Below, one piece after another: positions 25,869 through 37,565 of a stretch of 64,000 bases of DNA. Numbering within the stretch: position 1 is the first letter of the stretch; every line of letters begins with the position of its first letter. Origin of the DNA: Chelonoidis abingdonii (taxonomy: Eukaryota > Chordata > Testudines > Testudinidae); NCBI RefSeq assembly GCF_003597395.2, contig NC_133769.1, forward strand, positions 178,650,690 to 178,714,689, written 5' to 3'. Below the pieces are notes generated by a model. The model searched no databases. It saw only the letters and a list, made by a program, of their open reading frames with translations, and was not told the origin of the DNA. Both the position numbers and the translations under genes were made by a program.

Positions 25869-26216
25869 CCTTAGAGCTGTGGTTCCCAAACTTGTTTCGC
25901 CGCTTGTTCAGGGAAAGCCCCTGGCGGACCGAACCGATTTGTTTACCTGCCGTGTCAGCAGGTTCGGCCGATTGCAGCTCCCACTGGTTGCAGTTCACTG
26001 CTCCAGGCCAATGGGAGCTGCTGGAAGTGGCGTGGGCTGAGGGACTTCCTGGCTGCTGCTTCCACAGCTCCCATTGGCCTGGAGCAGCAAACTGCGGCCA
26101 GTGGGAGCTGCGATTGGCTGAACCTGCAGACGTGGCAGGTAAACAAACCGGTCTAGCCCACCAAGGGCTTTCCCTGCACAAGTGGCAGAACAAGTTTGGG
26201 AACCACTGTCTTAGAG
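25869..26216. mobile_element. 332-bp foldback TIR element
   Basis: The element (25877-26208) starts CTGTGGTTCCCAAACTTGTT and ends AACAAGTTTGGGAACCACTG. The inverted arms extend about 100 bp: GGGAAAGCCC and TGTTTACCTGCCGTG on the left match their inverse on the right. Flanks CCTTAGAG and TCTTAGAG agree at 7 of 8 bases. Overlapping open frames on both strands follow from the palindrome. Confidence 0.8.
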
Positions 26217-27934
26217 TTTATTAAGCATACCTTTATTAACCTTCAGATAACCACTGCTTCAGTATTCCATAATTTCCCTTACTCAGACTCACATAACTTC
26301 ACAAAAGTAAAATGATAAAGAGACCAGCAAAGCTATCAATATGGTCAAAACCACCACCAACCAAGGGACCAAGGATAACAATAATAGCAAACGATAACAG
26401 TAAATGTAGCATTTTTCAAGTCTCAGCTTCATCAGCCCTTCACACTCCCCTACATAGCAAGAGTGATGCAAAAGTCCTCCCTGATGATGAGATTCACACA
26501 TTTTGTGCAGGCACTTCTGACAATGTCAGGTGGTACTGATTACCTGTGTGGCAGCCTAATTTGCAGGAAGGCCTAAGGCTACCCCACTCTTATTTTCACA
26601 AATGTTGTATGGAATACAACAAGCAGCTTTTGCGATACCCATGTTGTAGATTGTGCTGTGACTGCAAGTCAACAGACGTCTTCAACTTGCTTTAAGCCAA
26701 CAAAGTGCACACTCCACCACCACTCCACCTGGAAGGGCACAGATTATCAAGATGGGGATGGAGAACCTATTAACATCTTTATAACGTGTGGGGGCAGGGG
26801 AGAAGTGTGTGCCTCTTTTCCACTTCTGAAAAATTCAGTGCTTTCCAAATTCTGATATCATGCACTTTTCCTGGTCACCCCCCAATGTAAATACTCAAGA
26901 ACTAGCCAAGAATGGCATAATAATCGAGTGGTAACTTTTCTGATTAAGGTACTTGCTGGTTTGATGTGGCAAACACAGAGAAGCTGAAAAACTGGTCTGA
27001 AAAGGTCATTTAATGAACTCAGTTTTTGTGGAGGGTTAAAATACACAGAAAAAATGTTCCCACTGCATTCCCGGTCATCAGCAAACACAGAGGAGAGGAG
27101 TCTTGTTTCCTCATCTGGAAGTTCTGCAAATTTCTCAAATTGCTCTGCTCCACATCTCTGTGGTCATGGTCCTGACCCAAAAGTGGTGCTCTGTTCCATG
27201 AATTTCTTCTTGAAATAATGAACAAGCACTTACTAGGGTAGTGAGGAAGGGGAAACAGAGCCTCTGTCACATACCTGCGGCAGGAATTCCATGAACTGCT
27301 AGTCTTGTTCCCTGGCTAGGTATGTATTGCTAGAACACCCTCTACCACCACTGATGGGCAGCTTATTATGCAGGAAAATCAGTTTTCAGAACCTCCAGCA
27401 GAAAATTCTCTTTCTGAGGAGGCGTGAACACTGACAATTCAGCTTGGCCTCCATTTTGAGAATATGTTGCAGAATGCTATAATTTCTGAGGGACCTGTGG
27501 GTCCTTTCTCACACAATTCCCTTGGGCTCCCAAAAGGCTTTTCCAAATCTCGCACAGGCCACAGCTTCAGGGCTCTATGATGGGAACTCTAGGTTAGGTA
27601 CTCAGAAGGCAAAGCAGTTACAGTGTTTGTTTAGAACACTGTGTATGCATGCAGGGCACAATTCAACCCAAATAGGATACCTAATGTGGATTCATTGCAC
27701 TATTGTTATTTGCACAGGTGCAGTCCCTCTGGTTCAGTTAGCCACGGTACAGTTCTTTATTGTAGACACGCCCAATACCTTTGTTTCTAAAACCAGTAAG
27801 CCTCTACCACTTGAACTAAAGAAGACTATTAGGAGTTTATGACTGCCTGTCATGCTTGACCAATATTGTCTCATGATTTCCTTGTACTTTCCTGTGTGTC
27901 GGTAACCATCTGTTGTCTTATACTTTAGATTATA
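26217..27934. other. No gene seen; contains a segment shared with an intron of copy 1
   Basis: Mostly unassigned sequence. A segment of about 120 bp at 26970-27090 matches 31868-31985 well (GTCATTTAATGAACTCA, TTTTTGTGGAGG and AAAATGTTCC in the same order), so it is either a dispersed repeat or a relic of the same tandem duplication. I find no Ig-like exon here. Confidence 0.45.
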
Positions 27935-28054
27935 AACTGTTTGGGGCAGAGACTGTCATTTAGTTCTGTGTTCAGGCAGTGCCTATTGAATACAGTCCTG
28001 GTTCACGACTGCGGCTCCTAGGAACTATGAAAATATAAACTATACTAATAATAA
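27935..28054 (+). repeat. Old LINE/SINE 3' end (L3/CR1-like)
   Basis: The text TTTAGATTATAAACTGTTTG GGGCAGAGACTGTC (read continuously), GGCTCCTAGGAACTATG and a final ATAATAATAA tail is the widespread vertebrate repeat ending seen in L3/CR1-type elements. Confidence 0.6.
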
Positions 28055-28500
28055 CAACACAGACATGCATGCACAGCCCTGCTTCAGCTCTATCTTCGTT
28101 TTGGTGCATGCTCACACAATAGGGACGAGAAAAGCCTTATTTCCCCAGCTTTATTTTGCTACAAAATGTCTTATTGCTGAGCTGACCTCCACCTGCTGCA
28201 GCAGCCACTATGACGTGGAAAACGAGGAAGTATATTCACAAGTTCTTACCTAATGCTTATATGACACAGTGGTTGAAGCCACAATGTTTCCCTTCCAAAA
28301 TATCCACTGTCCCTGTGTGAGAACTCTAGTTCTGAGTCAGTAAGGAAGTAACTGAAAAATAGAACAAGCCTTTAAGCATTTCTGCATGTTCACAATCTTC
28401 AAGACACACCACGCAGTATGGATTTAAGTTAGTGGAATGCAGAGGTTTCCTCAAAAAAGTACAGTGTATGTGAAATATTGGAACAAAAATAATTTCTGAA

Positions 28501-28555
28501 ATGTCATCTAATTTAATCTTCCAGCCTACGTTGTTTGCACTTATTATTCTCCAGG
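28501..28555 (+). CDS. Exon 1: signal peptide (copy 1)
   Basis: ATG at 28501 opens an 18-codon exon rich in Leu, Phe, Ala and Ile, ending CTCCAGG before the donor GTAAGC. It fits a signal-peptide exon of an Ig-family receptor. The -3 base is a purine. Phase 1 at the end joins to the V exon at 29446 to give valine. The same exon recurs at 61854-61908 with 12 of 18 residues unchanged, including the LFALIILQ / LCALIILQ core, which supports the start. Upstream sequence (28100-28500) is also shared with copy 3 and partly with copy 2, so it may hold the promoter, but I see no clear TATA box. Confidence 0.75.
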
Positions 28556-28565
28556 GTAAGCTATT

Positions 28566-28590
28566 TTTCTTTCTTTCTTTCTTTCTTTCT
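28566..28590. repeat. (TTTC)n microsatellite
   Basis: About six tandem TTTC units sit just inside intron 1, 10 bases after the exon 1 donor. They are absent at the equivalent place in copy 3, where a poly-T run is seen instead (61931-61945). Confidence 0.85.
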
Positions 28591-29124
28591 CGGTAATTCT
28601 TTAAGAGTGGAATGTGTTTATTCTAAATTCAGATTAGACATGTGATTCTGTTCCAAATTAAATCAAGAGGAGTTTTGCCAATGTGTTCGGTGGTTGCAGG
28701 ATTGGGGCAATACTGAAGCATGTTTTAGGATAAAGTAGAACTACTTGCTCAGAGTGTTTCAATCTGTTTATTTCCATATGTAGCCTTAGCTTATAGTCAT
28801 GTTGTTCATTGCAAAAGAAATGACATCAATATAAGAGGATTTCAGTGTATCTGTAAAATAACCAAAGACAAGCATAAAAAGAAATTCATTTATTATAATA
28901 AAATATATTGTACATTTAATGTTGGGAAGAATACTGCACTGAATTGTATTTAGATGATAATAAGAAGCTGCAAAAACTTTAAGGATGATAGGTGCGTTAT
29001 TTCTGAGTTTATATTTTTTGTGTGTTTCCAGAAGGCAAAAACAAATAACTTTGACTAGTATCAGCTGCTGAAAATTGTCCACACTTGGCATTAGCATATA
29101 CTGGCAGTGACATCTTTTCATCAA

Positions 29125-29345
29125 AAAATCTTAAAGCACTTTAGAAACATTACTTAATTAAGCATCACAAGGCTGCTAAGAGAGAATAAAAGTTGTAAAC
29201 CATTTGACAGATGGGGAAATTGTAGCATTAAGAAGCAAAGTGACTTGCCCAAGATCATACAATGAGTCAGTGGCTGAGCTGGGAATAGGACCCAGGCATC
29301 CTGACTTTTAGTTTCCTGCTCTAGCCATGAGGATACATTTCTGTT
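29125..29345 (-). repeat. MIR SINE in intron 1 of copy 1
   Basis: The text GACAGATGGGGAAATTG, GTGACTTGCCCAAGATCA and GAATAGGACCCAGGCATCCTGAC is the MIR core as commonly found in amniotes. An equivalent MIR lies at 62640-62830 in intron 1 of copy 3, so its insertion predates the duplication. Confidence 0.75.
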
Positions 29346-29445
29346 TTCGAATTTAGAAATCTGCATCATTTATTTCAGTGTGGTGCCCAGAAACATATTG
29401 TGTTGTTCTGTAACTAAACACATTTTGCATGTATTATATTTCCAG

Positions 29446-29724
29446 TGCACAGTGATGTGACAGCTGTAAATGGGATGCTGGGTAGTTCTGTTACACGGCA
29501 TCATGAGTATCCTGACTTGGAACACCCTGTTCACGTCACTTGGAACAAGGGAAAGACTTTGTTAAATAGCTGGACACGTCGTACCAGTAAGTTTACTATC
29601 TTTTTTAATGGAACTGTAGCATTTTACAAAACAGTGAAAGAGAATGAGGGACAATATACTGTGAATGTGTGCAACAGAACTGGAAATCATGTCTACCAAA
29701 GAGTTTTTCAGTTACACAGACATG
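29446..29724 (+). CDS. Exon 2: Ig V-like domain D1 (copy 1)
   Basis: The acceptor TTTCCAG precedes 29446 and the donor G|GTAGGC follows 29724; both are phase 1. The 93-residue domain shows the V-set layout: an inner tryptophan (HVTWNKG), the DGTL-like strand FFNGTVAF, and the F-strand ENEGQYTVNVCN. The two canonical disulfide positions are not cysteine: the B strand reads SSVTRHH and the F strand has valine after Y-T. This is the hallmark of domain 1 in the CD2/CD58/CD48 group. Two N-glycosylation sequons (NGT, NRT) are visible. The closest relatives in the window are the exons at 55451-55884 and 62939-63211, which share the sequence before and after the exon. Confidence 0.85.
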
Positions 29725-31450
29725 GTAGGCATAAAAGTACTATCCTAATGTCTTACTCTGTAGGGATGCGTGGTGCAGATCCATCAAAGTTTGTTATGCC
29801 ATATTATGTTTTTCAACTTGTTATCATATGCTCCTCACTTTAGAGTCTGCTAGTTTTGAATTTGTTTGGTCCCATGAGTGACCCAAGGTTCTTAGATGCA
29901 CTCAATGATTATATTCATTAGTCATTCATAGCACCCACCCTTGGGCCAAGATTTCCAAAGCCAGAAGCCTAAAGTCAGTCTCCTACAAATTTGACTTAGG
30001 CTCTGAAATAAGCAACCTGATTTTCAGAAATGCTGAACACACATCAGCTCCAATTGAAATCTGCTGGATGCTCAGCCCGCTGATTTAGAGCTAAATTAGT
30101 TTTTGAAGTGTAATTTTAGGCATCTGTTTTTTAAATCTTGGCCTTACTGTCTCTAAATCTTGTTTTAGAATGTGCCAGCCTATACCATAAGAAATATGAA
30201 AATAAATGATTTTTTATTTTAAATTGTGATTTGAAAAAACAGCAGTTAGAACGCAAGATGCATTTGCAAACTAAGTCAAGCAAGATTTCTATAGATTTAC
30301 ATTGAAAATTCAAAGTCTGCACTCTGCTTGAATGGAGTGGAGAGCTGGGGGGCTGGTTGTGGTTCCCTGATTCTCAGCCACCAGGCCCAGTGCAAGCTAG
30401 TTTCTCAGGGACCTCATGCCAGTGGAAGATTGAACATTAGTGCACTCTACCCTGCCCTCCAGCCAGTCTGCCAGCACTGCACTCCTGATACACCCTCTCC
30501 CTCCTCTTTTGCCAGTAGTGGTGGGGCTGCAGGCACATGAGGCAGCTGTATATCCTCTGCCAGAGGGAAATTCTCCATTGGCCATCTCAGCTTTAAGGTT
30601 GAGTGGCACAAAGTGGCCTTAGCAGACTAGAGAAGCCGACCAAATGACATCACTTCTGTGTTTCCAGTTACAGTGAGAATGCCCTTCTTTCTTAAGGGAG
30701 GGAGAAGTCAGAGAAGAAGTTGGTAATTTTTATATAAAGTGGATGGATGGATGGCCAGAAGGACAGATACATGAGAGACCTTAGTCTCTTACTGCTATAG
30801 CTAGCTGTTCATTTTAAGCCACATTTTGACACACAGCCGATCTTACTATAGTCATTATGAAGCAATCTGTGTGAAATCTCATGTGGGTGATTTTATGTTA
30901 GGGTAGAATTTGATATAAAGTGGACATGGATGTTTAGATTATATGAGTGTGCAAAATGAATTGCTTGCACTTTCTGAAAAGTTTCCTAACTTGTTTTTAT
31001 TTTTTGGCTCCTACTACTGCAGAAATGACTTGGTCTAGAAACTCCAATTTTTTTTTGGTTCTACTGGCCTCAATGATGCATCTGCTAGTTATGGTGAATT
31101 TGGGTCAGAAAATAATTAAATGCCGAGCATATATTAGGGACTTTGCATACTGGCTTTTATTTACTTTGCCAAATACCTGTATGGAGCTGCTGTTTTTTCT
31201 AAGCATGAATTTGAGCAGGATGCCTGTGGCTGCATTGGAGCTGTTCTCAGTCACACGTTAGGGCGAAAGGCTTCTTAAAGCTCATATCTGTGCCAAGTTC
31301 AGCTTAGTGTGCCACAGGTTGTTAGAGCTGCTTGTTTCTGACAATAGGGTAGCCAGATTCCAGGAATCCGTCCCCCAAACCATGATAAACCGTAGGACCC
31401 TGAATGTAAGCAAATGTTCTCATGCACATGTATTCTTTCTTTATTATCAG
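29725..31450. other. Intron 2 of copy 1
   Basis: It contains stretches shared with copy 3 (about 29880-30050 against 63370-63520, including CCCTTGGGCCAAGATTTCCA) and with copy 2 (30660-30930 against 56280-56530). The block at 30320-30655, GC-rich and absent from copy 2, is a likely repeat insertion. No extra exon was seen. Confidence 0.5.
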
Positions 31451-31753
31451 GGGCCACCGAAGGGATGCGAACTGTCAGAGGAATTGTAGGTGACTGTGTT
31501 ATGCTTGATCTGTACAATTACATGAACAGACATATTCATGTTACCTGGAAGAAAGACAATAAGCAAGTGGCCAAGATGAAAGGTCAGCCTGTACACGGCT
31601 CTGGAACATACAGAGAGAGATTTCATGCATTCTCCAATGGCAGCTTGAGTGTTTGCCCCATGCAGCCGGGGGATGAGGGTCAGTACACGGCAGAAGTGTT
31701 TGGTCATGATGGGGCAGGTTTGGCCCATCAAAAAATTCAGCTAGAGTATAGCG
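31451..31753 (+). CDS. Exon 3: Ig V-like domain D2 (copy 1)
   Basis: The acceptor TTATCAG precedes the exon and the donor G|GTAAGT follows it; phase 1 at both ends, 101 residues. Domain signature: a TVRGIVGD start, HVTWKKDNKQVAKM around the core tryptophan, HAFSNGSLSV and DEGQYTAEVFG. The F-strand Y-x-C cysteine is replaced by alanine-glutamate. One cysteine falls near the B strand (GDCVMLDL), but its usual partner is missing; another lies in the E strand (SVCP), so an unusual bond between the two is possible. One sequon (NGS) is present. It resembles D3 more closely than D1 at the start (both have GIVG followed by three to six residues and a hydrophobic strand). Confidence 0.85.
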
Positions 31754-33795
31754 GTAAGTATCAGCCCACTATGCGATGCCTGTAGGTTATATCAATAACA
31801 TGCAAATGTGAAAGTGTAGTTTTAGTATGTGACAGTGTATTGTTCAGGTCTGTGACTCCTATCTGCAGCTGAAAAATTGGTCTGAGAAGGTCATTTAATG
31901 AACTCACTTTTTGTGGAGGATTAAAATACCCAGAAAAAAATGTTCCTATATTCCTGAACTGCATTCCTGGTCTTCAGCACCATGTGATCCCACAGTGGGT
32001 TATTAACCAGAAACATCAGAAAGTCGATCTCCTGGTAAAGATAGAAGACTTACTGCAGATAAAATAAGAAACACATATTTTTATAACCAAACATGAACCA
32101 AACCTTTTTAGAGATTCTAATGTACTAGGGTACATTTAATTTTACATTTTTGCATAGTATACTCTTTTCTCTTCTGGGGTCCAGCCCAGACTGAAGCCAG
32201 AACTGCTCAGATTACCATGGGATGGGACGGTCTAATGGTTTACCGACGACGATTGCAATACAGAATTTCAGGGCCTTTCCATAGAGAGCTTTCTAATAAG
32301 ATTTTCAGACCAGTGTTCAGACTACAAAGATTTGGGTAACTTTTGACTAAGCCTCAAATACAATAAAATATCCAAATGCGTGGACACTTTTCAAAAACAA
32401 ACCCAAACTCCAAACCTTCCTTGAGTTTCCAGTACAAGAGTAAATCAGAATATGTAGGAGAAGAATTCACTTTACACTGCTATTTATTGATGTGACTATT
32501 GGATTTTGTATGTGCCCAACGTCTGCCAATAATTTAAAATGTTGAAATGTGGTCCAATTGTACATGTGTTTAAGAAAGTTCTGCCTGCTCTAGTTCTCCT
32601 TTTATTCCTTGCTCTGCTGTGTTTTCATCTCGCAGACTAAACAGATGCAAGCCACCTTCAAGTTGTCTCCTTATTTACATAGGAGAGCATCAAGTGCTGC
32701 ATGAAGCTGTGCTGGTGGTTCAATTGGTGGCACTTCCAGCTGTATCAGAACTGAAACTAGACCGTGGCCAGGTGCTAGGGTACATTGTTTTGCAGGAAGT
32801 GCTGACTTTTGGATGAGAGAAAAAACTGAAGCCAAGACTACTCAGAAACATTAAGATTCTATACTAGATTTTGTAAGAGAAGGGGCATTAGTTGTAGTAA
32901 TCTGATCAAATTGTGCAGTCTGCCTTCTCTAAGTTCTCCCAACTATTTTAATTGGATTATTGCCACTTTTTGACCTGAGTAGCTAGTCAAAGTTGTGGCC
33001 CTGTGGGTGTTGCGGTTGGGAGTAGAAATTGGTGATGGTAAGGCATTTCTTTGATGCAGTTTTGTTTATTGTGTTTCTGCATGCAGAAGAAATAAAATAG
33101 TCGGAAACATCTTGTTTTGCTCACAACACCAAGAGTTCTCTTTTCAGCCTGCAGCCCTGACCCAAACACCTCTTCCCAGGTTTCTTCCAGGATCTGTTAC
33201 ACACTTTTAGCTGCTCTTTCAGGCTGCCTCTCTCACTCCATCTATTCGTGTCTGACCTTAGTTTTCTGTGAGATCTTTCTTCACCCATACACACACACAC
33301 AGACACACTCACACATACACACACATACACTCCGACCCATGACAATGCTCAGCCTAAAGTTCACATACATCTTCTGTCTTAAGTGGGACTTATGTTATGT
33401 TAATTGAAGAGTAAGTTCACACTGACCAATCTCAATGGAGTTTTGTAACTAGGTTTCACTCATTTTCTAACAATATAATATTGTTCTTCACTTGCTGTTC
33501 TAAACTGTTGTGCAACGTGGCAGTGTGTGGTGTCTGAGTGTTTGCTCTCGATGTAGTGTATAAACTACTTTATGATCATTTGGGATGGAAAAGGTATGAT
33601 AAATATACAGGAAAGCATTATTTTTATTTTAAATCCATATGTACAAAACTAGGTTTAACAAACATACTCCCTAGCACTTGACTTCATTCCTCCATTTTGA
33701 AAAGATACAACAGAAAAGAGATCACTCTCAGTTAAAAGAGAACATAAGGAATGCTCCCTCCCTTAAATTTAGCAGAGATGGCTTTTCCCCTTCAG
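31754..33795. other. Intron 3 of copy 1
   Basis: Non-coding. It includes the segment at 31868-31985 that is also found near 26970-27090, and a CA-rich microsatellite at 33287-33331. No additional Ig-like frame is seen. Confidence 0.5.
33287..33331. repeat. (CA)n microsatellite, impure
   Basis: An alternating ACACAC run with GACAC, TCACAC and ATACAC interruptions. It creates an artefactual minus-strand frame of valine/cysteine dipeptides. Confidence 0.9.
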
Positions 33796-34101
33796 GAAAT
33801 AGAACAGCACCTGTTCAAGAAGTAACAGGAATTGTTGGCGGCTCCATGGTCCTACCTCTAGCAGCGATGGATTGGAAAGACTTGGTCCAGATAATGTGGA
33901 AGAAAGACAGCTTGTTGGTTGCTGAGTTAAATTACTCTCAGTCGGAGTCCGATGGGAGATCCACCTACAGATCTCAGATCTTACCTAATGGCACGCTCAG
34001 ACTGGACAGGATTCAGGAAAATGATTGTGGACGGTATTCAGTAGAAGTGCGAGACAGAGATGGGAAGATTATATACCAGAGAACGATTGATGTGAAAGTG
34101 G
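33796..34101 (+). CDS. Exon 4: Ig V-like domain D3 (copy 1)
   Basis: The acceptor CCCTTCAG precedes the exon and the donor G|GTGAGT follows it; phase 1, 102 residues. It has the clearest family look: EVTGIVGGSMVLPL for the A and B strands, IMWKKDSLLVAEL for C and C', ILPNGTLRLDRIQ for D and E, and NDCGRYSVEVRDRDGK for F and G. Both canonical cysteine sites are replaced (methionine/valine in B; serine-valine after the F-strand tyrosine). Sequons NYS and NGT are visible. The NGTL-[RK]-[LI] strand and the alternating basic/acidic residues on the C and F strands recall CD2 domain 1. It would be the membrane-proximal domain here, a position filled by a C2 domain in known CD2-family proteins. Confidence 0.85.
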
Positions 34102-35044
34102 GTGAGTATTTCTCAATTTAAAATGTTAACAAACATGGGACAATGTTAATATTCTGTCTACTTTAAAAGCTATTTTATCCCTCAGTTAAATATTGCAATA
34201 ACACTCATTCCAGGTTCAAAATGTGAGCACAGAAGAACCATGTCAGAGACATTCCATAACTAGTTAACCATTAATTAATTAACGCATTCATGAAATAGAA
34301 GCTAGAGCTGGGTGAAAAAGTTCAGCTGAAATATTTTTGGTAAAAAATGAAGATTGGGCGACACTGAAATATTTTGTAAATTTGTGTTGATTTTACAGAA
34401 TTGTTTTGCTCAAAAAATGTTAAAAAAATTGAAAGTTTTTTTTCAACATTTTTGAAACAAAATTTTTTTGATTCAAAACTACTTATTTTGAAATTTCCTT
34501 TAGTTTTAATTGTTAAACATCAAAAATATTTTTAAATGCTCAAAACTGTAATAAAATGTTTTGGTCAAACTAAATGTTCAATTTGACCTAAAATATTTTT
34601 TTCTGACACTTCAATGCACTGAATATTCTGAAAAACGTTGGTTCTGGGTCGACTCAAAACAAAGCTTTCATTTTGATTTTTTTGTAACTGAAATACTTTT
34701 ATACCAATATAAAACCTTTATGCCAATATAACTGTGCCCATATTAGCAGGGTCTGGACCTTCATACTTGTATCATTAAAGTCGTACAAATTTTGTGTATG
34801 GAAAAGCCCTTAGAGAGTAGATAGTAGAATTCTGACACTAAACTGGACCAGAGAGGAAGGAAACATTGCTTCAGAGCTTTCCCTTATTATTTTTTCTAAA
34901 AAGATTAGCCTTCTTACCTGCCAAGAAACACTAAACTCAGTTTGGGTTGAAATGAATTATTATGAAAAGGAATTCAGATTAGGGTTAGCTTTCTCCCCCA
35001 TTTGTTTTAATGCCATCAGAACCTGTAGTTGCAATCAGCTGCAG
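34102..35044. other. Intron 4 of copy 1, left part
   Basis: AT-rich, with a run of imperfect AAATGTT/AAAATATTTTT motifs at 34300-34690 that looks like an old DNA transposon. I specifically looked for a C2-type exon (W-x-C and a later C-x-A/V) and saw none. Confidence 0.45.
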
Positions 35045-35604
35045 CAGTGGTTCCCAACCTTTCCGGATTACTGTACTACTTTCAGGAGTCTGATTTGTCT
35101 TGCATACTCCCAAGTTTCGTCTCACTTAAAAACTACTTGCTTACAAAATCAGACATAAAAAAATACAAAAATGTCACAGCAACTATTACTGAAAAATTGC
35201 TCACTTTCTCATTTTGACCATCATCATTATGTTCCTATTATGCTTCTGGCATTTAGGACAGTGATGAAGCTCCTCCACTCCTGTCTGTTTCTGGCAAGTC
35301 TTTCATTGGTTCCCTAGCTGTGCCCCAGGTTTTGCAGGTCATCTTTCTAAAAACAAATTTTTATTGTATAATTATAAAATAAATCAGTTGGAATATAAAC
35401 ATTGTACTTACATTTCAGTGTACAGCAAATAGAGCAGTATAAACAAGTCATTGTCTGTATGAAATTTTAGTTTGTACTGACTTTGCTAGTGCTTTTTATG
35501 TAGCCTGTTGTACAACTAGGCAAATATCTTGATGAGTTGATGTACCCCTTGGAAGACCCCTGTGTACCTCGAGGGGTGTGTGTACTCCAGGTTGAGAACC
35601 ACTG
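35045..35604. mobile_element. ~560-bp hAT-like TIR element
   Basis: It starts CAGTGGTTCCCAACCTTTCC and ends GGTTGAGAACCACTG, imperfectly inverted. The flanks AGCTGCAG and AGCTAAAT match at about half of their bases, so the target duplication is decayed or absent. No transposase. Confidence 0.65.
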
Positions 35605-35699
35605 AGCTAAATCATTTTAGCTAACAGCTCCCTGATTTAAATGGAAGAGAGGGGGCTCAACTGTGCGGGGGCTCAACTGTGCAGCTCACTTCCCTAGTG

Positions 35700-36599
35700 T
35701 CCCTTGTCAGAGCCGGCTCCAGGCACCAGCTCAGCAAGCAGGTGCTTGGGGCAGCCAACAGTGAGGGGCAGCATGTTCGGGTCTTCGGCCACAATTCAGT
35801 GATGAGTCCCTCACTCCCTCTCGGAGCGAAGAACCAGCCACTGAACTGCTGCCAAAGACTGAAGCGGCGGCAGTAGAGCTGCAGATTGTGATCACGGATT
35901 TTTTTTAATGCTTGGGGGGCAGGGCCAGTGCAACCATTTAGGCGGACTAGGCGGTTGCCTAGGGTGCTGAGATTTGGGGGCACCAAAAAGCGCCCCCCAA
36001 TTTATTTTTAAATGGTCGAGCAGCCCTGCTGCTAGGACAGAGAGGGAGTCTGAGCTGCCTGCGGGAGCCAGCAGCCCAGGGTGTCCCCTGGATCAGGGCG
36101 CTGCCGCGGCAGCCGGCAGCCAGCAGCCCAGGGTGTCCCCTGGGTCAGAGTGCCGCCGCAGCAGCTGGCAGCCCAGAAGCCCCCTGGGTCAGGGCGCCGC
36201 CACGGCAGCCGGCAGCCCAGGGTGTCCCTTGGGTCAGGGTGCCGCCGCAGTAGCTGGCAGCCCAGGAGCCCCCTGGGTCAGGGTGCCGCCACTGCAGCTG
36301 GCAGCCCAGGGTGTTCCCTGGGTCAGGGCGCCGCCGGAGGGGGCAGCAGGCAGCTCCTGTGGAGCTGCCGCAGTGGTGCCTGCGGGCGGTCCGCTGGTCC
36401 GCGGCTTGGATGGAGCTGCTGCAGTCGTGCCTGTGGATGGTCGGCTGCTCACGCGGCTCCGGTGAACCACCCGCAGGCACACCGGACCCTCCGCAGGCAC
36501 CACTGCGGCAGCTCCACTGGAGCTGCAGGACCAGCATGTGGGGCGGCGAAATTGCCGTCCGCCTAGGGTGCTCAAAACCCTAGCGCCGGTCCTGTTGAG
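35700..36599. mobile_element. Nested GC-rich TIR elements
   Basis: An outer element begins GAGCCGGCTCCAGGCACC at about 35709 and is cut at about 35920. A second element (35921-36591) starts CAGGGCCAGTGC and ends GCGCCGGTCCTG, with flanks TTGGGGGG and TTGAGGGG (7 of 8). Its interior holds a minisatellite (36067-36340). All long open frames here, on both strands, come from the GC-rich repeat text. Confidence 0.65.
36067..36340 (+). repeat. Minisatellite of ~45-bp units
   Basis: About six units of the type CAGCCCAGGGTGTCCCCTGG followed by GTCAGGGCGCCGCCGC and a GCAGCNGGCAG end, each 44-51 bp with unit-to-unit differences. It lies inside the TIR element at 35921-36591. Confidence 0.8.
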
Positions 36600-37330
36600 G
36601 GGGCAAAAACCCTGGAGTCATCTTGTCCCTTGTCCAGGGGCAGCAAATTGTATGGGTCTGTGGTGCCCAGGCTCTAGCAAATTCAGGGCCCGGGGGCCCG
36701 GCTCCACCAATGTTTGGAACCGGGTCTTTCCCCTGGCCCCGCCTGCCGCCCTTGCACCCTCGCACAGAGTGTCCCCCGACCCCACCAGGTGACCTCCCAA
36801 CTTCCCCAAGCTTCCCTGTCTGCCCTGGGTAGTGGGTGGTTGCCCCCTGCAGCTCCGCACTGCACTTCCTTTCCAGGCACTGCTGTGGCCGGGTACAAGG
36901 GAGTGGTGCTGGGGGCAGGCTGAGGTGGTTACTGCACTTGCAGAGGGAGAAGGGGAGGAGGCGCATGGCAGGCATTCCGCCCCCCCGGCAGGCAACTCCT
37001 GAGCAGCAGCCTGGGGAGGTCTTGGGTGAGTGTTGGACCAGGGGAACCAGGGGGGACCTCCCATCTCGGAACTTGCTGCTACCGACAGGGAGAGGGCTGG
37101 GGGGAGTCCTCCTCTCTGGCCCCCGCCCCAGCCCAGAGACTGCACCCAGCACCCAAACTCCATCCCAGAGCCCGCATCCCTCCCACACCCAAACTTCCTC
37201 CCAGATCCTGCACCCCAAACTGCCTCCCAGAGCGTTAAGCAGGAAGGAGAGTGTGTGTGTGAGGGGAGAGGGGGCGTGGTGGGACTTGGACCAATTCTGG
37301 GCACCACCAAAAATTATACAAACCTGTCGC
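36600..37330. other. GC-rich non-coding block in intron 4
   Basis: C-rich text with CCCCAGCCC- and CACCCAAACT-like phrases. Long frames on both strands (up to 259 residues) have proline/serine/glycine-rich, domain-free sequences and overlap one another. I treat the block as repeat-derived. Confidence 0.5.
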
Positions 37331-37565
37331 TCCTGCCCCTGTCTTCCTGTAATCTGCATCTTATGCTGTTATTTTTCTGTGTGGACAAGACCCCCTAACC
37401 ATGCCGGTATACATCAATTGACCTTTCTCCTCCTTGTTCTCTGTGCAGTAGGGCATCCCAGAGTGCACTGCCTCAGGTGCTGTTGCCGCCACTCTTTGTG
37501 CATGTCCTTCAATCACTCTATCTCATACTGAGGCACTAAGGGACAGCTGCCCAGATTTTCCCAGA

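Noticed and set aside
31414..31450. In-frame extension upstream of the D2 exon
   Set aside because: A TTATTATCAG acceptor and the phase pattern of all other exons place the exon start at 31451.
36580..37531. Overlapping frames of 230-259 residues on both strands
   Set aside because: GC-rich, proline/serine-biased, no domain, lying inside an intron next to TIR elements; both strands are open, as expected from base composition.
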